A stretch of 64,000 nucleotides of DNA, from contig NMRA01000290.1 of the NCBI GenBank assembly GCA_002633005.1, positions 485,974 through 549,973 on the forward strand. The letters run 5' to 3'. Below the pieces are notes generated by a model. The model did not search any database. It saw only the letters and a program-made list of their open reading frames with translations, and was not told the DNA's origin. A program made the position numbers and the translations under genes. Positions within the stretch are counted from its first letter, which is position 1. The number at the start of each line of letters is the position of its first letter. The DNA is from Phoronis australis. Taxonomy: Eukaryota; Phoronida; Phoronidae. Positions 1 to 12,179 of this stretch are shown here, in pieces.

Positions 1-3000
1 AAAGTGGTCAAAAGCGAGAGTTACGTTTTTGATTGGAGGCGGGTTTAATTCAGAAATGAGAACCCTGGCTGTACTTGTACGTTCCTTGGGTCATTTCTTA
101 ATGGACTATGCAGAGCTCAACATGATAGCAAGTATTGTGTTATTATTCTTAGTTCACTGAAGGCATCCATTTGAAAGTAAAGTTGCTTTGTCTTCAACAG
201 AAGGTGATTGAAAGTCACGGGTTTAAAGCGGCGTTTCAAGTCGAATCTCAATAAAAGTTTTGCGACATTAGGTTCAGCTGACATCGTCTTTCATATTGCT
301 TTTGCTTTAAATTGCGTGCCATGAGATAAAAATCATTGAAATATTTTTTTTTTTCATTTTCTGTTGTCCTTTTGGATGATCACTGAGCTGATTTATGTGG
401 TCAGACAATACCAGCGTGTGTGTGCTTACCGCTAAGGTGAAAAAGGCTCCTGTTCATCACAGGTTAAAGCAAGATTGCATGTGTACATTACTTGTTCGTA
501 ATTAGCGTTACTGTTATGGTGCACTCATGTTATTTCACTGGCAAGTCTTGTTTTGTTTAACCATCCTTTGTCAGAAGAAATAATGTGAATTAGCATTCCA
601 CAATTGAACTGTGACTGCGGCAGAGTGCATGAGCTGTTTGTTTTGGTGTCTCTAACTTGAAACTATTGTTTAAGGTTATGTAGAACCATATTGACCAGTT
701 TGCGTATTTAGTCAAATATCTACAGAACAACAGATTTTATACCAGTTAATGTACATATTTTCTGAAAGTATTTAAGGAGAATGCCACTCAAAAAACAACC
801 TAGTTTATATCAATTTAGATCGAGTAGTTCCACTCGATAACAGCAAGTACAGCTCTTTTACCTGATACCTGACGGCAGACGGAGGTGTTAAAATTAACCA
901 ATGACGTCAGAGGTTCGAATGCTGTCTGTTCAGCAGTTCACAACACGCTTACTGGTGTCAGCTTATCGCTCAAATTCATCGTTTTACACCAATAAATCAT
1001 CAAAGCTTGATGTATAACCCTTTTAAATACGTCCAGTTATTGAACAAATTTATTTCGCTATTACGGATTTCAGGTATTTGAACGTACCGTAGCCAACAAC
1101 TGAAGTTCGGTAGGCCAATTGACCAAAGTCGGTTGCAGAGTTTGGGGTCTGTTCCGTGATAAATTCAAATTATTCGTCCGTGAAATACAGACAGGAGAAC
1201 ATAGCTGTGTGTTGTAATTTTAGACTTGCGATTTTTTCAGTTCTAAACACACAAAACGCTTGCCATCCCGATCAGTGGCTCGGAACCTGATCAGGCCCAT
1301 CGCTGGCGTACTGAAAACCTCATGAACATAAACCAGCCAAAGTTGGAAACTAAACTTGCAGTCATGAAAAGACTATACTAGTGAGCCAAAGAAAAAATGT
1401 GCATGTGATTATTTTGGTGAATTAGCCGCGAAATTACCAGCTCGACGGGGCCGTGAAGTCAGGTTCATTAGGCCTACCGACCCTTCCTCAGAACCATCAA
1501 GGCAAAAGTTGTACGGTAACAATGATTCGAATTATGAATATGAATATCTAAATAAAGATTCCCCTAACGTCTGACCATAGGATATAAAATCGAGTTGTTT
1601 CGAAATAGCTTTCTGTCAGCAAACACTGAATTAGCATGCGCTCACACGGACTCGGTGCCTGATCAATCAGTTTATTGCATCTAAAGCCAGTAATGCAGTG
1701 GTTTATTCATTGCAGGCTTCTCAAAACATTTGCACCCATGAACACTCCAAAGCTTTACAAACTGTATCTAACGAGACAGACTTTGTTTCAGATTTGTATA
1801 AGAATAATTTATTTTGAAACAGAACGCAAAATGATAAACGTCAACGTGGCAACTCCCAATCCTGACTTAGGCGAGTACTCATCCGACGAACATTTCACAG
1901 GTCGATCATTAGGTTTCACAGGCTATCAGTTCGAACCGTAATACACTGATCAAGAAATAATAGAGGGGCTCCGTGAACATGCATAGACAACAGAACAATG
2001 GATAGTTCTGAAAACTGTTTAAATGACTTGTCATGGTGTCAGTGAGCTAACTGCATGGTAACAGAAATGACTGACGCTTGTATTTGCTACCACGAAATTC
2101 CGAAAGTGAAATCTTTCTTGGAGAAGCGTGGATGTGTCTCACGGACGATCCTGATTTTGCATCGCATCTAAACAGAGGTGTGCTTACGACGTTTTTTTGG
2201 GGCTGAGAAAAAGAACTGACAAAAACATCCTACACCCAGAGGACCAAACAGAAGCCTGATGAACCAGTCAGTCATCAAACAGGTTATATAAAACATTATG
2301 TTCTCATGCCTTGAATGAATTGCAATTGTTTATGTTTTCATGGCCAACTACAATTCTCCGTAATCAAAAACTGATCAACAACCGATCCAACAAAATGCAG
2401 GCCACTGACAGACACGGAGAAGTTTCACGGCCTCATACTTGGTATTAACGGCACACTTTTCAATCTTCACTACCCTGAGCCACTTCCAAAGCATTATGGG
2501 CTCTCGAGAAATTCGAAAAAACGGTATACACGCTTTCCTCACAGCTACTTATTTTGCATAAGCTGGAACGATACACCACACCATAACGGCACTCACTCGG
2601 CTGAAGAACCACTGACGTCGCTGCGTCGTTTCTCACCTTCCTCATAGGTTAACGTGGCGAGTTACGATCGACCATATACCAGGTGAAGTGGATATAGACC
2701 GTCACGGTAAAAAAGACACATTAAATCGGGTGGCATTCTCCTTGAAGCCTGTAGAATTTAAATTTTGGCATTTTACTAATCTGCCATTGAGTCACGTGAC
2801 CGTGTCTTTTCATTAAAATTTAGGTAAATTGATAGCTAGGCAATGGTAATTTTGTATGATAAAAATCTTTAAGACAACATCTCAAAAAAGCTTTTACAGT
2901 TTCTAAAATATTTCGTTTTGTGCCACTTCAGATTTTTTTTCATGAAAATCATGCAAGTCCCGTTTTTTATAGGACCTCGTGCAAAAGCGGAACATTTTAA

Positions 3001-3224
3001 AATCAATTTCTAAGAGCATTTGAAGAACTGTGCATAAAACAGTATATGAAAATTTCATCCGGTCAGTCATTTCTGAAATGTTCTGAAATTTTGTAATTTT
3101 TCTATGGTCCTTCATAACCTTAAGTTGTTGATTTGGGCCACCGAAAGTGTACAGTATCTTTAATTTGTTAAAGATAACCATAAACTATTTGCTTTTTCCA
3201 TTTTCATTTCTCTCGCTATTTCAG
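1..3224. other. Non-coding stretch upstream of SDS last exon
   Basis: AT-rich sequence in which I recognise no conserved exon. If the SDS gene is intact, this is probably part of its last intron, with the earlier exons outside the window. A 36-codon open frame starting at ATG 1,831 is the only compositionally plausible coding patch, and it matches no family I know. Confidence 0.4.
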
Positions 3225-3412
3225 ATGATCATCGAATCCTCGTAGAACCTTCATGTGGGTCTGCTCTGGCTGCTGTATATTCAGATACTCTCAAGAAGTT
3301 GCAAGATTCACAGAAATTGGGGCCGGTGAAATCAGTCGTCGTCGTTGTGTGTGGAGGCAACGGTGTGAATTTGGATTTGCTTGAGAAATGGAGGAAGGAA
3401 TTTGATTTATAG
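3225..3412 (+). CDS. SDS: L-serine dehydratase / threonine deaminase, terminal exon
   Basis: The exon opens after a pyrimidine-rich acceptor (TCTCGCTATTTCAG, ends 3,224) in phase 1 and runs 62 codons including the TAG stop at 3,410-3,412. The peptide contains ILVEPSCGSALAAVY and, further on, VVVVVCGGNGVNLDLL. Both correspond to the C-terminal part of animal SDS/SDSL, PLP fold-type II enzymes that deaminate L-serine or L-threonine to pyruvate or 2-oxobutyrate. In this family the glycine-rich VCGG segment lies close to the cofactor pyridine ring. Only the last roughly 61 residues are present; the lysine-bearing N-terminal exons must lie upstream of the window, since I found none in 1-3,224. SDS and SDSL cannot be separated from this piece. 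Family assignment is confident; activity is inferred. Confidence 0.85.
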
Positions 3413-6400
3413 CAGAGTAGTATTCTGCTGTAGTGACTTTTGAAGAAGTTTTCACCCACGAATATGAATAGAGTGCCAATTCATGTGTGTTTCATTTGTC
3501 AAATGATAGCTATTTCTGACGAAATAACCGATTCTTCCAAGCAAGCTCACCAGTTGGTACGTAATATACTTTAAAGTATGTTTTCTCTCATAATTCCGCG
3601 GTTTTATTATCATCATGATTGCTCTAAGTATATTATAATTATTATTAATCTGAGAAATATTTTTATAAAGAAAGCTGTTGTTTTGTATGTCAAAATACAA
3701 CTTCACAAGTTAGAGAAATGTAATTTATTTATCATTGGTTGTCAATAACATGTTTGGGAAAAATGTTACAAGATAACTAATATAAAGACATTGAACAATG
3801 TGTACACAAGCAATTTTCAGAAAAACTGGAATGTCCATCTGAGGCTGGGTGTATGTAATGTAGCGCCTATCACAGATGACTTGAAACAAGCAATACTTTT
3901 GACAATACATCTTGGCTATTTTAAAGAATATGGTAACCTAGCCTTGGTACAAAGCTGAGCAAAAATGACTGCTAAAATATTGTAATTTTTGTATTTTCCA
4001 AACGCTCCCTACAATATAATTAAAAATATTCAAAATTTCATCATGGATTCATAATAACACCAGTACAATATAAACTCTCCAAACAATGATTAGTAAATTT
4101 TTTCTTCCTGTTTTTTGAAAGTTGGTAAAATAAAATTTCATTGGTCAGTGAAATTGAGTTCTAAATTGAAGAAACTTGACCATGTGTGCATCAGTACATC
4201 TGAGATTCAACAAATAAGAGCTGTAGTAAAACCTTCACAAATTCCTTTAATTTATGGTAAAACCTCTCCAATTAAGGACAAAATCGAAATTTCGTTTTCT
4301 CATTTTTAGCAAACAATAAATAGCACAAAATTAATGCTTTTCCATTTTTAAGTTTTATACGGTTGCTACCACCAGACACCATTTCAAAGGATTGTGGTCA
4401 TCAATAATGCTAGAAGCTTTTGAAAAGTAAAAAGATGGCAGTTATTTTTGTCCAAAATTGGAGAAATCTTACCATATATTCAAATACTAAGACTTCTCTG
4501 ATAAGTTAAAACAATGTAAGTTAGGCAATTGCTGCCACAAATTCTTTTGCCACATCAAGACATTACCATTCATTTCACCCTCCACCCAACAAATGATACG
4601 AACCAGGTGAGTGTGTCACAACGACACACCACCTCTCTAACATGCTCCCTTTATCATGCCACACAGATGGTCTCAAAACAAAAAATGTGAGCATGTAAAT
4701 GAAGGCACACTTCTTTTGCAACATCACAACATGATAGTAATTCTGTGAAAAATGAATGCTCAAGGTAAACCTACTAAGCTTTGCTGTGTAAAGCCAAAAG
4801 CAGAACATGAGTGTATAAAGAATGCTCGCTTAGCAACAGAAGTGGTCTTTCACACATCATACTGTCTCTGCCTTTGACATCTGACAACAACGATACTTGG
4901 GAATTATTGTTAAGCTATTCGAAACGAACTTCTTGATTTTACAAAGATGTTAAAATACAAATAATATCACTTTGACCAATACAGGGTTCAAAATATAACG
5001 ACCATCATGGAGCCCTACAAAAATGTTTACGGTAAACTTAAAGTGTGTAAGAATAAGAAATTTGTAAATACTTAATGCAACAGATCTCAAGGAGAAACAG
5101 CATATACAAAACCTATGATATTCTAACACAATATAAATAACAACAAATGTCTGCCTTTTATGGTCAAAATATGAATGTTTCAAAGCCTTTCTGAAGAATT
5201 GGGTAATAATAAATACAACAATAAATATTTCTGAAATAGGCCTAACTCTTAACAAATGTAAGAGATGTTTGGCACTTGGTTTTCAGGTTTTTAAACATTA
5301 AAGCTATATTAAGCACTACATCGGTAATTGGTTGGCATGGAACTCACAAGTGTCATCTTTGGTTTAATAAACCAGTTCATTCTAATTTTATCTTACTTTG
5401 AAGTTGGCCAGTTTTGACCCGCTCAATATAGTGACTGAAATCATGACTCATTCAAATTTGGCATCAGTATATTATGACTCAGCTTTGATATAATATCAGA
5501 ATTCAACTTGCTTTCCAAAAGGAAGCAAATACATCTACTAACTGAAACTAGACGTGAACGAAGTAATTTTAATTGGTCATTGCCAGCCAGTATGGCTTCA
5601 ATATTACAATAGGCCTCACATGCCTCCTGAGTCCCCTGAGGCTTGGTAAAAAGGTATGATGAAATCCATAACAGGAAATGGGTTGTTTCAATGGTAATGC
5701 TTCACTATTTACCACACAATATGGCAGGTAAGTGAACTTTTAAGTTGTCAAATTTTGCAACAAAAGCAAATTAAGTATCGCTTAGCCTCTATAGTTAGCT
5801 TAGTTTGTAGTGTGCAGATAACATAAAACAACTTTTGGTAAAGTTTCCAATGTTAAGCAACATTGTAACTAGCCTTTGAAAAATAGGAAACCGAGAATTT
5901 TGGCAATTAAAGAATTACCATACACTTATGATTACAAACTCTGTGTGCAAATATAGTGTCGAGTAAATTTCTCCCACCACTTGAGAACAATATCTGGCAT
6001 GATAAGACACAAAGCATAGATTTCAGGCAAGTTGCACAAGTAAGAATCTCATATGGAATAAATAGAATTTTAAAAATACACAATGTTCTCTTAATTCAAG
6101 AAAGACTGCAAAAAACATAACTGAGCCAATATTATCCACCATTAATTAAACATCACGGTAGTGGTGGTCAGTTAATATATAGAATGATTAGGCTTGCAAA
6201 GGGCAATATAACAGTAACCACAACACAATATCCCAGTTGACATAAACAGTTGTAAAAACTATTGGGTGTAAATAGATGACAACACGTTTATCACCAAGCT
6301 ACTCAAAGTTTACTACATCCAAGTGGGGTAGCAACTGTTTCTGTTGAGAGTTCAGCTGTTCCTGTTTTCAGTCTTATAGGACTTTAATAAGAGTAACACA
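3413..6400. other. Intergenic AT-rich stretch
   Basis: Contains the SDS 3' region and then non-coding AT-rich DNA. The open frames here are short, lack recognisable motifs and have no supporting splice structure. No clear repeat family was seen until about 6,400. Confidence 0.4.
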
Positions 6401-6409
6401 AAGTGTTGA

Positions 6410-7345
6410 AATACATCTACGCAAACGATATGCTACTAGGGATGTTTTTTAGAATCAAATAACATATCAAGTACTACAGAATGCAGCATAAGTCAAGTCC
6501 TGCTGAAACAAGGCAAGTTTTATTGCCTCCTTGACACAAACTTTTAAGGCAAATTTTGTGAACATCCATCAGAAAGCTAGTTAGTGGAGCAATGTGCAAA
6601 GAAAACCACTAGGGGGTGCCAGAGTAGTCAGATTCATCACAAAATCAACACCTGGCGTACTCTCCTCAATTAAAACACATAATTATACCAAATTTCACGA
6701 ACACCCATCAACGAACTCAGTAGATATGAAGGCATTGACAAAAAGCATCTGAGGCACCAGGGACGCCACAGTCGTTGGACCCATCCAAAAATGTAGGTCA
6801 ACCGTGATCATCTTAATAGGAATACATTTATCAAATTTCAAGCACTTTGTCGGATAGCAAGGCGGATTCCAAACATAGACGCAAAAATGATAAAAATGAC
6901 AACTAGGGGGTGCAGAATGCATTGAATCCATCCCAAAATGGGAACGTGTCACTGCCCCCTTAATATAAAAAGGTATTTGCCAGATTTCATGAAAATCTAT
7001 CAAGGAATTAGTTCACAGATAGAGACGCATACACTAAGAATAGTTACCTAACTTATCACAGTAGTTCAAAAATTGAAGTCAACCACGCTCATCTCAAGAG
7101 AAACACATCTGTGAAATTTCACAACGATCATTCAAGCGGTTTGGCGAAAAGCAAGCTAGAAGCAGACACCAAAAACAGAATGTAAAAATAATAAAAACAG
7201 CCACTATTAAACGCAGATAAACATTATAATTCGTCAAAAATTGGAAAGGTATTGTTGTCTCCATAATAGAAACCTATTTGCCACATTTCACAAAAATCCG
7301 TATCCAGAACTCAGCAGATATATCATTTGGCCTGGGGTCTGAAAT
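6410..7345 (+). repeat. Diverged copy of the ~150-bp tandem-monomer family
   Basis: Degenerate monomers with CCACTAGGGGGTGCC-like blocks near 6,607 and 6,903 and weaker ones near 6,762 and 7,200, about 150 bp apart. Each is followed by the same connecting phrases (AATTTCACGAA, ATCCATC, GAGATA-like) seen in the better preserved array at 26.4-29.3 kb. The opening at 6,410-6,480 (ACGCAAACGATATGCTACTAGGG) matches the head module found near 27,460-27,560. Orientation is the same as that array. Confidence 0.6.
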
Positions 7346-7667
7346 CGTCTCCAAATAAGTTGCTATACCGGTAATTGCTTATTGGTAAAGGAAGCTTTCA
7401 CAATTATCGCTCATAAGCGTAAAAACATTAGGTGTTTGAGAGGAAGGGGCTTACTGCTACTGTACACTTTCAACATTATAAAAATGTTGATGCTGAATAA
7501 CAGAACATCAACATTTTTAATAGCTTTCCACATTGTAACAGCATGACGAAACTACCAACAGCAGAAATGTTGCCAAGATTCAGCCAGGCAAAAACTAAAT
7601 AGTCTTGAAGGGATTGTTTGAAAATAAAGTTTTATTTTGATGGTACGCCACTGTGCAGACCAACACT

Positions 7668-8308
7668 TGTCGTGTCACATAGGCTCATTCTGCCTTACTC
7701 TCCCTTTCTGGATTAGTTTTTAAGTATCTCGTTAGATGTCGCTATGAGATTGCCATTATGGACGCCGCATGCTCGGAACTGTTTTTACTAGAGTTATTTT
7801 AGTTATTCCTAGAATTTGGCCTTGTTACAGAGGATAGTTTGTAAGTAGTTTGTTATTTAGTCATGTTTCCTTCCGTTCTTGTAGGTATTTGCTTCAGCAT
7901 TCTCGTAATTTCAGTACTGTAGGTTTATTTGCCGTCTTTTCGATCTGCCATTGTTTGCTACTGATTTGTAGGATCCCTCATTGTGGTGCATTTCTCTACT
8001 AGTTCAGAGTATTTGACTTTCATTACTGTTTATTTAGATTAAGGAATTCGCAGTATTATTCTTGCAGTATTTGCAGTACCTATTCTCCAAATATTTCTAG
8101 ATATTCCTTTGGTGTAGCTCGGTCTCTTTAGAAATTATCTCCCCTTATTTCATTGGACTTTGTCCTTGTCTTGTGTGGGGTTTGTTTTATCTTCCTCTTT
8201 AGCGCTCTTGTATGCCTTTGTAAATAGCACAGCATACTGACACTTTTCATTGTTTTCCTTCAGTTTTCACTAGCTTACAATAAATGATCCACTTCTGGAA
8301 TTGTTGTA
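7668..8308 (+). repeat. 5' LTR of the BEL/Pao element
   Basis: Starts TGTCGTGTCACATAGG and ends around CTGGAATTGTTGTA. It matches 12,180-12,812 along its whole length apart from scattered substitutions and a few small indels (a few percent by eye). It contains AATAAA (TACAATAAATGATCC) close to its 3' end, as expected for the R region polyadenylation signal. Confidence 0.85.
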
Positions 8309-8495
8309 TTTATTGTTTAAATTCATTGTATAGATCATATGTTTAGAAGAACTTTAAACCTATTGATGCAGATCAATACAAAGGTACAGCGACCCCTGGC
8401 GAGGACTTTGGTGACATCCCTGCCCCTACATGACAGGACCGTCAGTGAAAAAAACTTCCAAAACAGAAACGAAGTTCCAACCAAAACACTACTAA

Positions 8496-8935
8496 ATGGC
8501 TGAGTCTGAACAATCTAACAAGCTAGTTGAGTCTACTGGACGTCTGCAAACACTCACCGAGAAGGGTGAAGACCTCCACATGCAAGAAGTCGACCGCCGC
8601 TCTAAGAGACTTAACAAATTAATTGCAGAAATTGATCATGACATTTTAAGCAGTGCCACCTGCCCCAATGTGGTCTCCTCTATCCAGTCCATACAGCAGG
8701 ACCTGGAGGAAAAGCTGAATTTGTTTAACGAGTACTCTTTGGAGTTTGTGGACTCGTGCATCAAAACACAGCCCTTAGCCAGGAGCGACTCAAAGAGCAT
8801 GAGGCCAATGCTGAAATTATTTTAAGAAAAGGGAAGTCAGTTATCTCAAAGCTTCAACATACTTCGGAATTGTTACAAGATGACACCAGATCGGCGTTGA
8901 CGTCAAGGCTTTCTAAACAGCGTCCTGGATCCTAG
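8496..8935 (+). pseudogene. gag-like fragment of the BEL/Pao element (5' part)
   Basis: An ATG at 8,496 opens a 109-codon frame beginning MAESEQSNKLVESTGRL, rich in charged and helical residues, as in the N-terminal coiled part of BEL/Pao gag. Around 8,770 the meaningful reading shifts frame and continues with ERLKEHEANAEIILRKGKS before being cut by the LINE insertion near 8,920. It is therefore broken both by a frameshift and by an insertion. Confidence 0.6.
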
Positions 8936-9167
8936 AATCTTGGCCTATAGGGAGGGCTATAGTTGTCAATATGCACTACTCAGGCTCACAGAGACCTGAA
9001 AGTCAGCCCTTTAAGTGCCACGCTGGAGCAGTAATGATGGACCTCAGAAAGGCATTTGACTACCTCACACATGAGCTGATTATATCAAAGCTGTCAGTCT
9101 ATGGCATGTCTGATGAGGGATGTGCTTTGATATGGTCCAACCTATCCAATTAGCCAAAGGGTAAAAC

Positions 9168-9328
9168 CAGTGGCGGATTTGGAGGGGGGCCAAGGGGGCC
9201 ATGGGACCTCCTAAAATTCTCCAAGATTCCATTGGGCAGTTCGGGAGACCCAATGTCTGACAGGCAAAATCTTGGCTAATACTCTGCCCTGGCTCCCCCC
9301 TAACTCAAAATCCTTGATCCGCCCATAG
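9168..9328. mobile_element. 161-bp MITE inside the LINE RT
   Basis: Begins CAGTGGCGGATTTGGAGG and ends GATCCGCCCATAG, so the termini are imperfect inverted repeats around GGCGGAT. It splits the LINE RT between the segment ending at the YLSN-like region and the following KLSEFF segment. Flanking AAAC on both sides may be a short target duplication. Its termini resemble those of two larger elements at 37,987 and 42,472. Confidence 0.65.
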
Positions 9329-10095
9329 AAACTGTCTGAATTTTTCAGTAGCTGGCTCTGTCTTACGAAAGGCATTCCCCAAGGCTCACTGCTAGGGCCT
9401 GTACTTTTTAATGTTTTTGTAAATGATCTCTATTCTGCGATTAAAGACTCAAACCTTGTGAACTATGCGGATGAAAACACAATCTCTGTCATTAGAGACT
9501 CCAGGGCCGAGGTCATTAGGACTTTAACATCAGAGTCGGAGATTGCGATCTCATGGTTCCGGGATAATATGATGGAGGCCAACTCATCAAAGTTTCAGGC
9601 CATTATGTTCAATGGCAGCAGTGCCACTAGATTCTGGATCGGAGATGATATCATATCCTCTGAAGACACCGTGGTATTGCTGGGTGTCACTTTGGACAAA
9701 CAGCTAAGTTTTGCACAGACATCAGAGTTCTCTGTCAGAAGGCTGCGGTGCAGCTTAGTGTCCTTCAAAGGCTGTCAGGACAGCTTGACCATGTGTCACG
9801 GATGGCTATTTTTCGACGTTTTTGTCCTGTCACACTTTAGTTACTGTAACTCAGTGTGGCATTTCTGCAGCGCGAAGAACACTGTAAAACTCGAGCGCCT
9901 ACAGTACAGGGCACTCAGATTTGTGTATCAGGACTGGAATGCGAGCTACACTGAACTCCTCGCTAGAGCAGATCTCCCGACCCTTGAACTGTCTAGAAAG
10001 CACGCTATCCTTCTAGAGGTATACAAATCATATCATCATTTGTCACCCCCTTTTATGTGGACCTCTTTGAGGAAAAAGCGTCTCATTATAATCTG

Positions 10096-10304
10096 TGGTG
10101 GCATTACTGCGTCATTTTATCTTCACTTGAGAATGAAACAAGTATGATTCGAAATATCGTGTGTCTTTTAATTATGTCGCTAGGTCAGTTACTGTGTCTG
10201 TGTTCAGTTGAGAGTAGAGTTTTGTTCCGAAAGTACGAACGCAACGGAACAAAGACTGTGAACAATGAAAAGTGTTGTGCATGTAACAAATTCATTATAA
10301 TCTG
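10096..10304. mobile_element. SINE-like insertion with 13-bp target duplication inside the LINE
   Basis: The 13-mer TCATTATAATCTG occurs at 10,083-10,095 and again at 10,292-10,304. The LINE reading frame (ASHYNL then RNKP) is restored exactly when the intervening 209 bp are skipped. A 13-bp duplication points to target-primed (LINE-mobilised) insertion rather than a DNA transposon. No clear tRNA A/B boxes were seen in it, so the source RNA is unknown. Confidence 0.6.
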
Positions 10305-10708
10305 CGTAATAAACCTGTGCTACGTGTGAAACATTGTCGAACAGTGCGCCAAAGTTTAAACTCTTTATCAGTGTGCCAAACTCTGGAACTCTCTTCCAAA
10401 TGAGGCCAAGTTCATGGACTATAAACTTTTTAAGAATTTTATTAAATCTTGGACAGAACCCCCGTGCAGGTGAGGGTATGCAGATTTTAAATCTGGTGTG
10501 TATGTATATGTGTGTGCATGCCATACTTTCATGATATCTTATTAATATGTGTTTTTTCTCATCTTGTTATATGTTTTGTTTTATCATTATTTTATTGTTC
10601 ATTATTTATGCTTTTTATGTTATTATTCACAGTCGGTGATATTAGCCTTCGGCTAGTGTTTGTCTGTTTTGTCAAACTGACTATTAATAAAGAGATTGAT
10701 TCATTTGA

Positions 10709-11170
10709 TTGATTGAAGAAAACCGATCACAAATGAAAGCGGAAGAAGCTCGTAGCCGCCTCAAATATACAGAACAAGCAGCGGCTATAACTAAGAAAAA
10801 GGCACAACTTCTTCAGGCTCAACAGGAGCTGGAGACTGGCCTGGAATTGCTAAAACATGGAGAAGAGTTAGCCGAAGCCCAAGTGAGGTTGGAGATGGGG
10901 TTAGAATCAGACGTCACAGCAGGTTTCAGGAACTTGCCCACACTGCAGCCACCCAATCCCAGTAAAATAGAAAACGAAACAAAAACCCCAATGCCTCACC
11001 CTTTGTAACAATGGCACCTGGTCCTGTTCCTCGACTGGATGCGCCCGATAAACTTGCAGTGTCACTTGCTTGGCAAGCCCTGCCGAAGTGCCACCCCAAC
11101 GTGTTCAATGGAGACGCAACAGTATTTTACCCCTGGCGTAATTCTTTCAAGGCAGTGCTTGGGGATGCTA
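10709..11170 (+). pseudogene. gag-like remnant of the BEL/Pao element (3' part)
   Basis: Directly after the LINE tail, a frame with strong coiled-coil character (EEARSRLKYTEQAAAITKKK) runs to a stop at 11,006-11,008. It is followed in another frame by the conserved gag/aspartic-protease-upstream segment NVFNGDATVFYPWRNSF. Sequence then jumps at about 11,170-11,190 to integrase-type sequence, implying a deletion of several kilobases of pol. Confidence 0.6.
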
Positions 11171-11184
11171 ATATTCATCCCAAG

Positions 11185-12127
11185 ATGTCTGACCTACCAG
11201 AGGATAGGACTGAGCCTACGCCCCCCTTCACTAATGTTGGTTGTGACGTTTTTGGACCTTGGTCAGTTCTTACCAGAAGAACTAGAGGTGGTTCCACTGA
11301 CTGATGGGGTCTGGTTTTTACCTGCCTGTACAGTCGAGCCATTCATATTGAGTTGCTGGAATCGATGGATACTGATGCCTTCATTTGTGCTCTACGTCGA
11401 TTTGTTGCCATTCCAGGAGCTATCACTAGGTGTGTGATGTGACCAAGGAAGCACAAGCAGAACTGGAAAGGGCCCTGGGAGAGTTAAACCAGGAGAGAAT
11501 CTGCAGTCACCTCTTCGCCCAAAACTGCGAGTAGATATTCAACCCTCCTCATGCCTCGAACTTTGGAGGAGTCTAGGAAAGGCAAATCTCCACCTATATG
11601 GTATGCTTGTTGGCTTGGGAAGTCCTCAACTGACCCATGAGCTGCTATCGACGCTTCTACCTGAAGTCTCCGCTATTGTCAACACTCGACCAATGGCTAC
11701 CATTTCTACTGACGTTGAGGTTGCAGAACCATTGTCCCCGTCTGTGCAGCTCCCTATGAAATCACGTCCGATTAACTCTCCTTTAGGCAATTTCATGCAG
11801 CAGGACCAGTACAGTCGTCGACGTTGGAGGCGAGTGCAGTACTTAGCTACTCAGTTTTGGGTACGATGGCGACCAGAATACCTGGGGAATCTCCAACGAT
11901 GTGAGAAGTGGCAACAAGTGCGTAGGATTATCTCAGTTGGTGATGTGGTACTTATGCGCGACCAGGATGTACTTCGCAGTGAATGGCCACTCGGAAGAGT
12001 TACGGAGACCTTCAACTCTGATGATGGTATCGTGGGGAAGGCTTGTGTGGAGACCGCCCCTGATGGAGTCAAGAAGACTTACACTCAGCCTGCTAAAGAA
12101 CGTATTGTTTTACTTCAAGACAATTGA
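11185..12127 (+). pseudogene. Integrase remnant of the BEL/Pao element
   Basis: Fragments of a BEL/Pao integrase in several frames: the segment before the core (PPFTNVGCDVFGPW, about 11,220), then core-like pieces interrupted by frameshifts and a stop near 11,530, then an open 174-codon stretch (11,603-12,127). The last contains VSAIVNTRP and, near its end, VGDVVLMRDQDVLRSEWPLGR, the C-terminal module typical of this clade. Not functional. Confidence 0.75.
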
Positions 12128-12179
12128 CTGTATTTCGTATTCTGGCACTTTTGTAAAGGCTTTGCCTTTAGGAGCGGAG

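Larger units (their letters stand above)
8920..10715 (+). mobile_element. 5'-truncated non-LTR retrotransposon (CR1/Jockey-like) inside the BEL element
   Basis: Reverse-transcriptase motifs occur in order: MMDLRKAFDYLTHELIISKL (about 9,037-9,096), then GIPQGSLLGPVLFNVFVNDL (about 9,370-9,430), then NYADENTIS (about 9,461), where the second Asp of the usual YADD catalytic box is Glu. The C-terminal RT part continues past 10,080 and, after an insert, from 10,305. The 3' end is AATAAAGAGATTGATTCA followed by TTGATTGATTGA, a short tandem tail typical of these LINEs. Gag-like sequence resumes directly after it. The element is 5' truncated, carries an in-frame stop and two secondary insertions, and is not active. 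Confidence 0.8.

Noticed and set aside
1675-1941. 88-residue + strand frame
   Set aside because: No family resemblance, no supporting acceptor or donor, and not similar to SDS exons expected upstream of 3,225.
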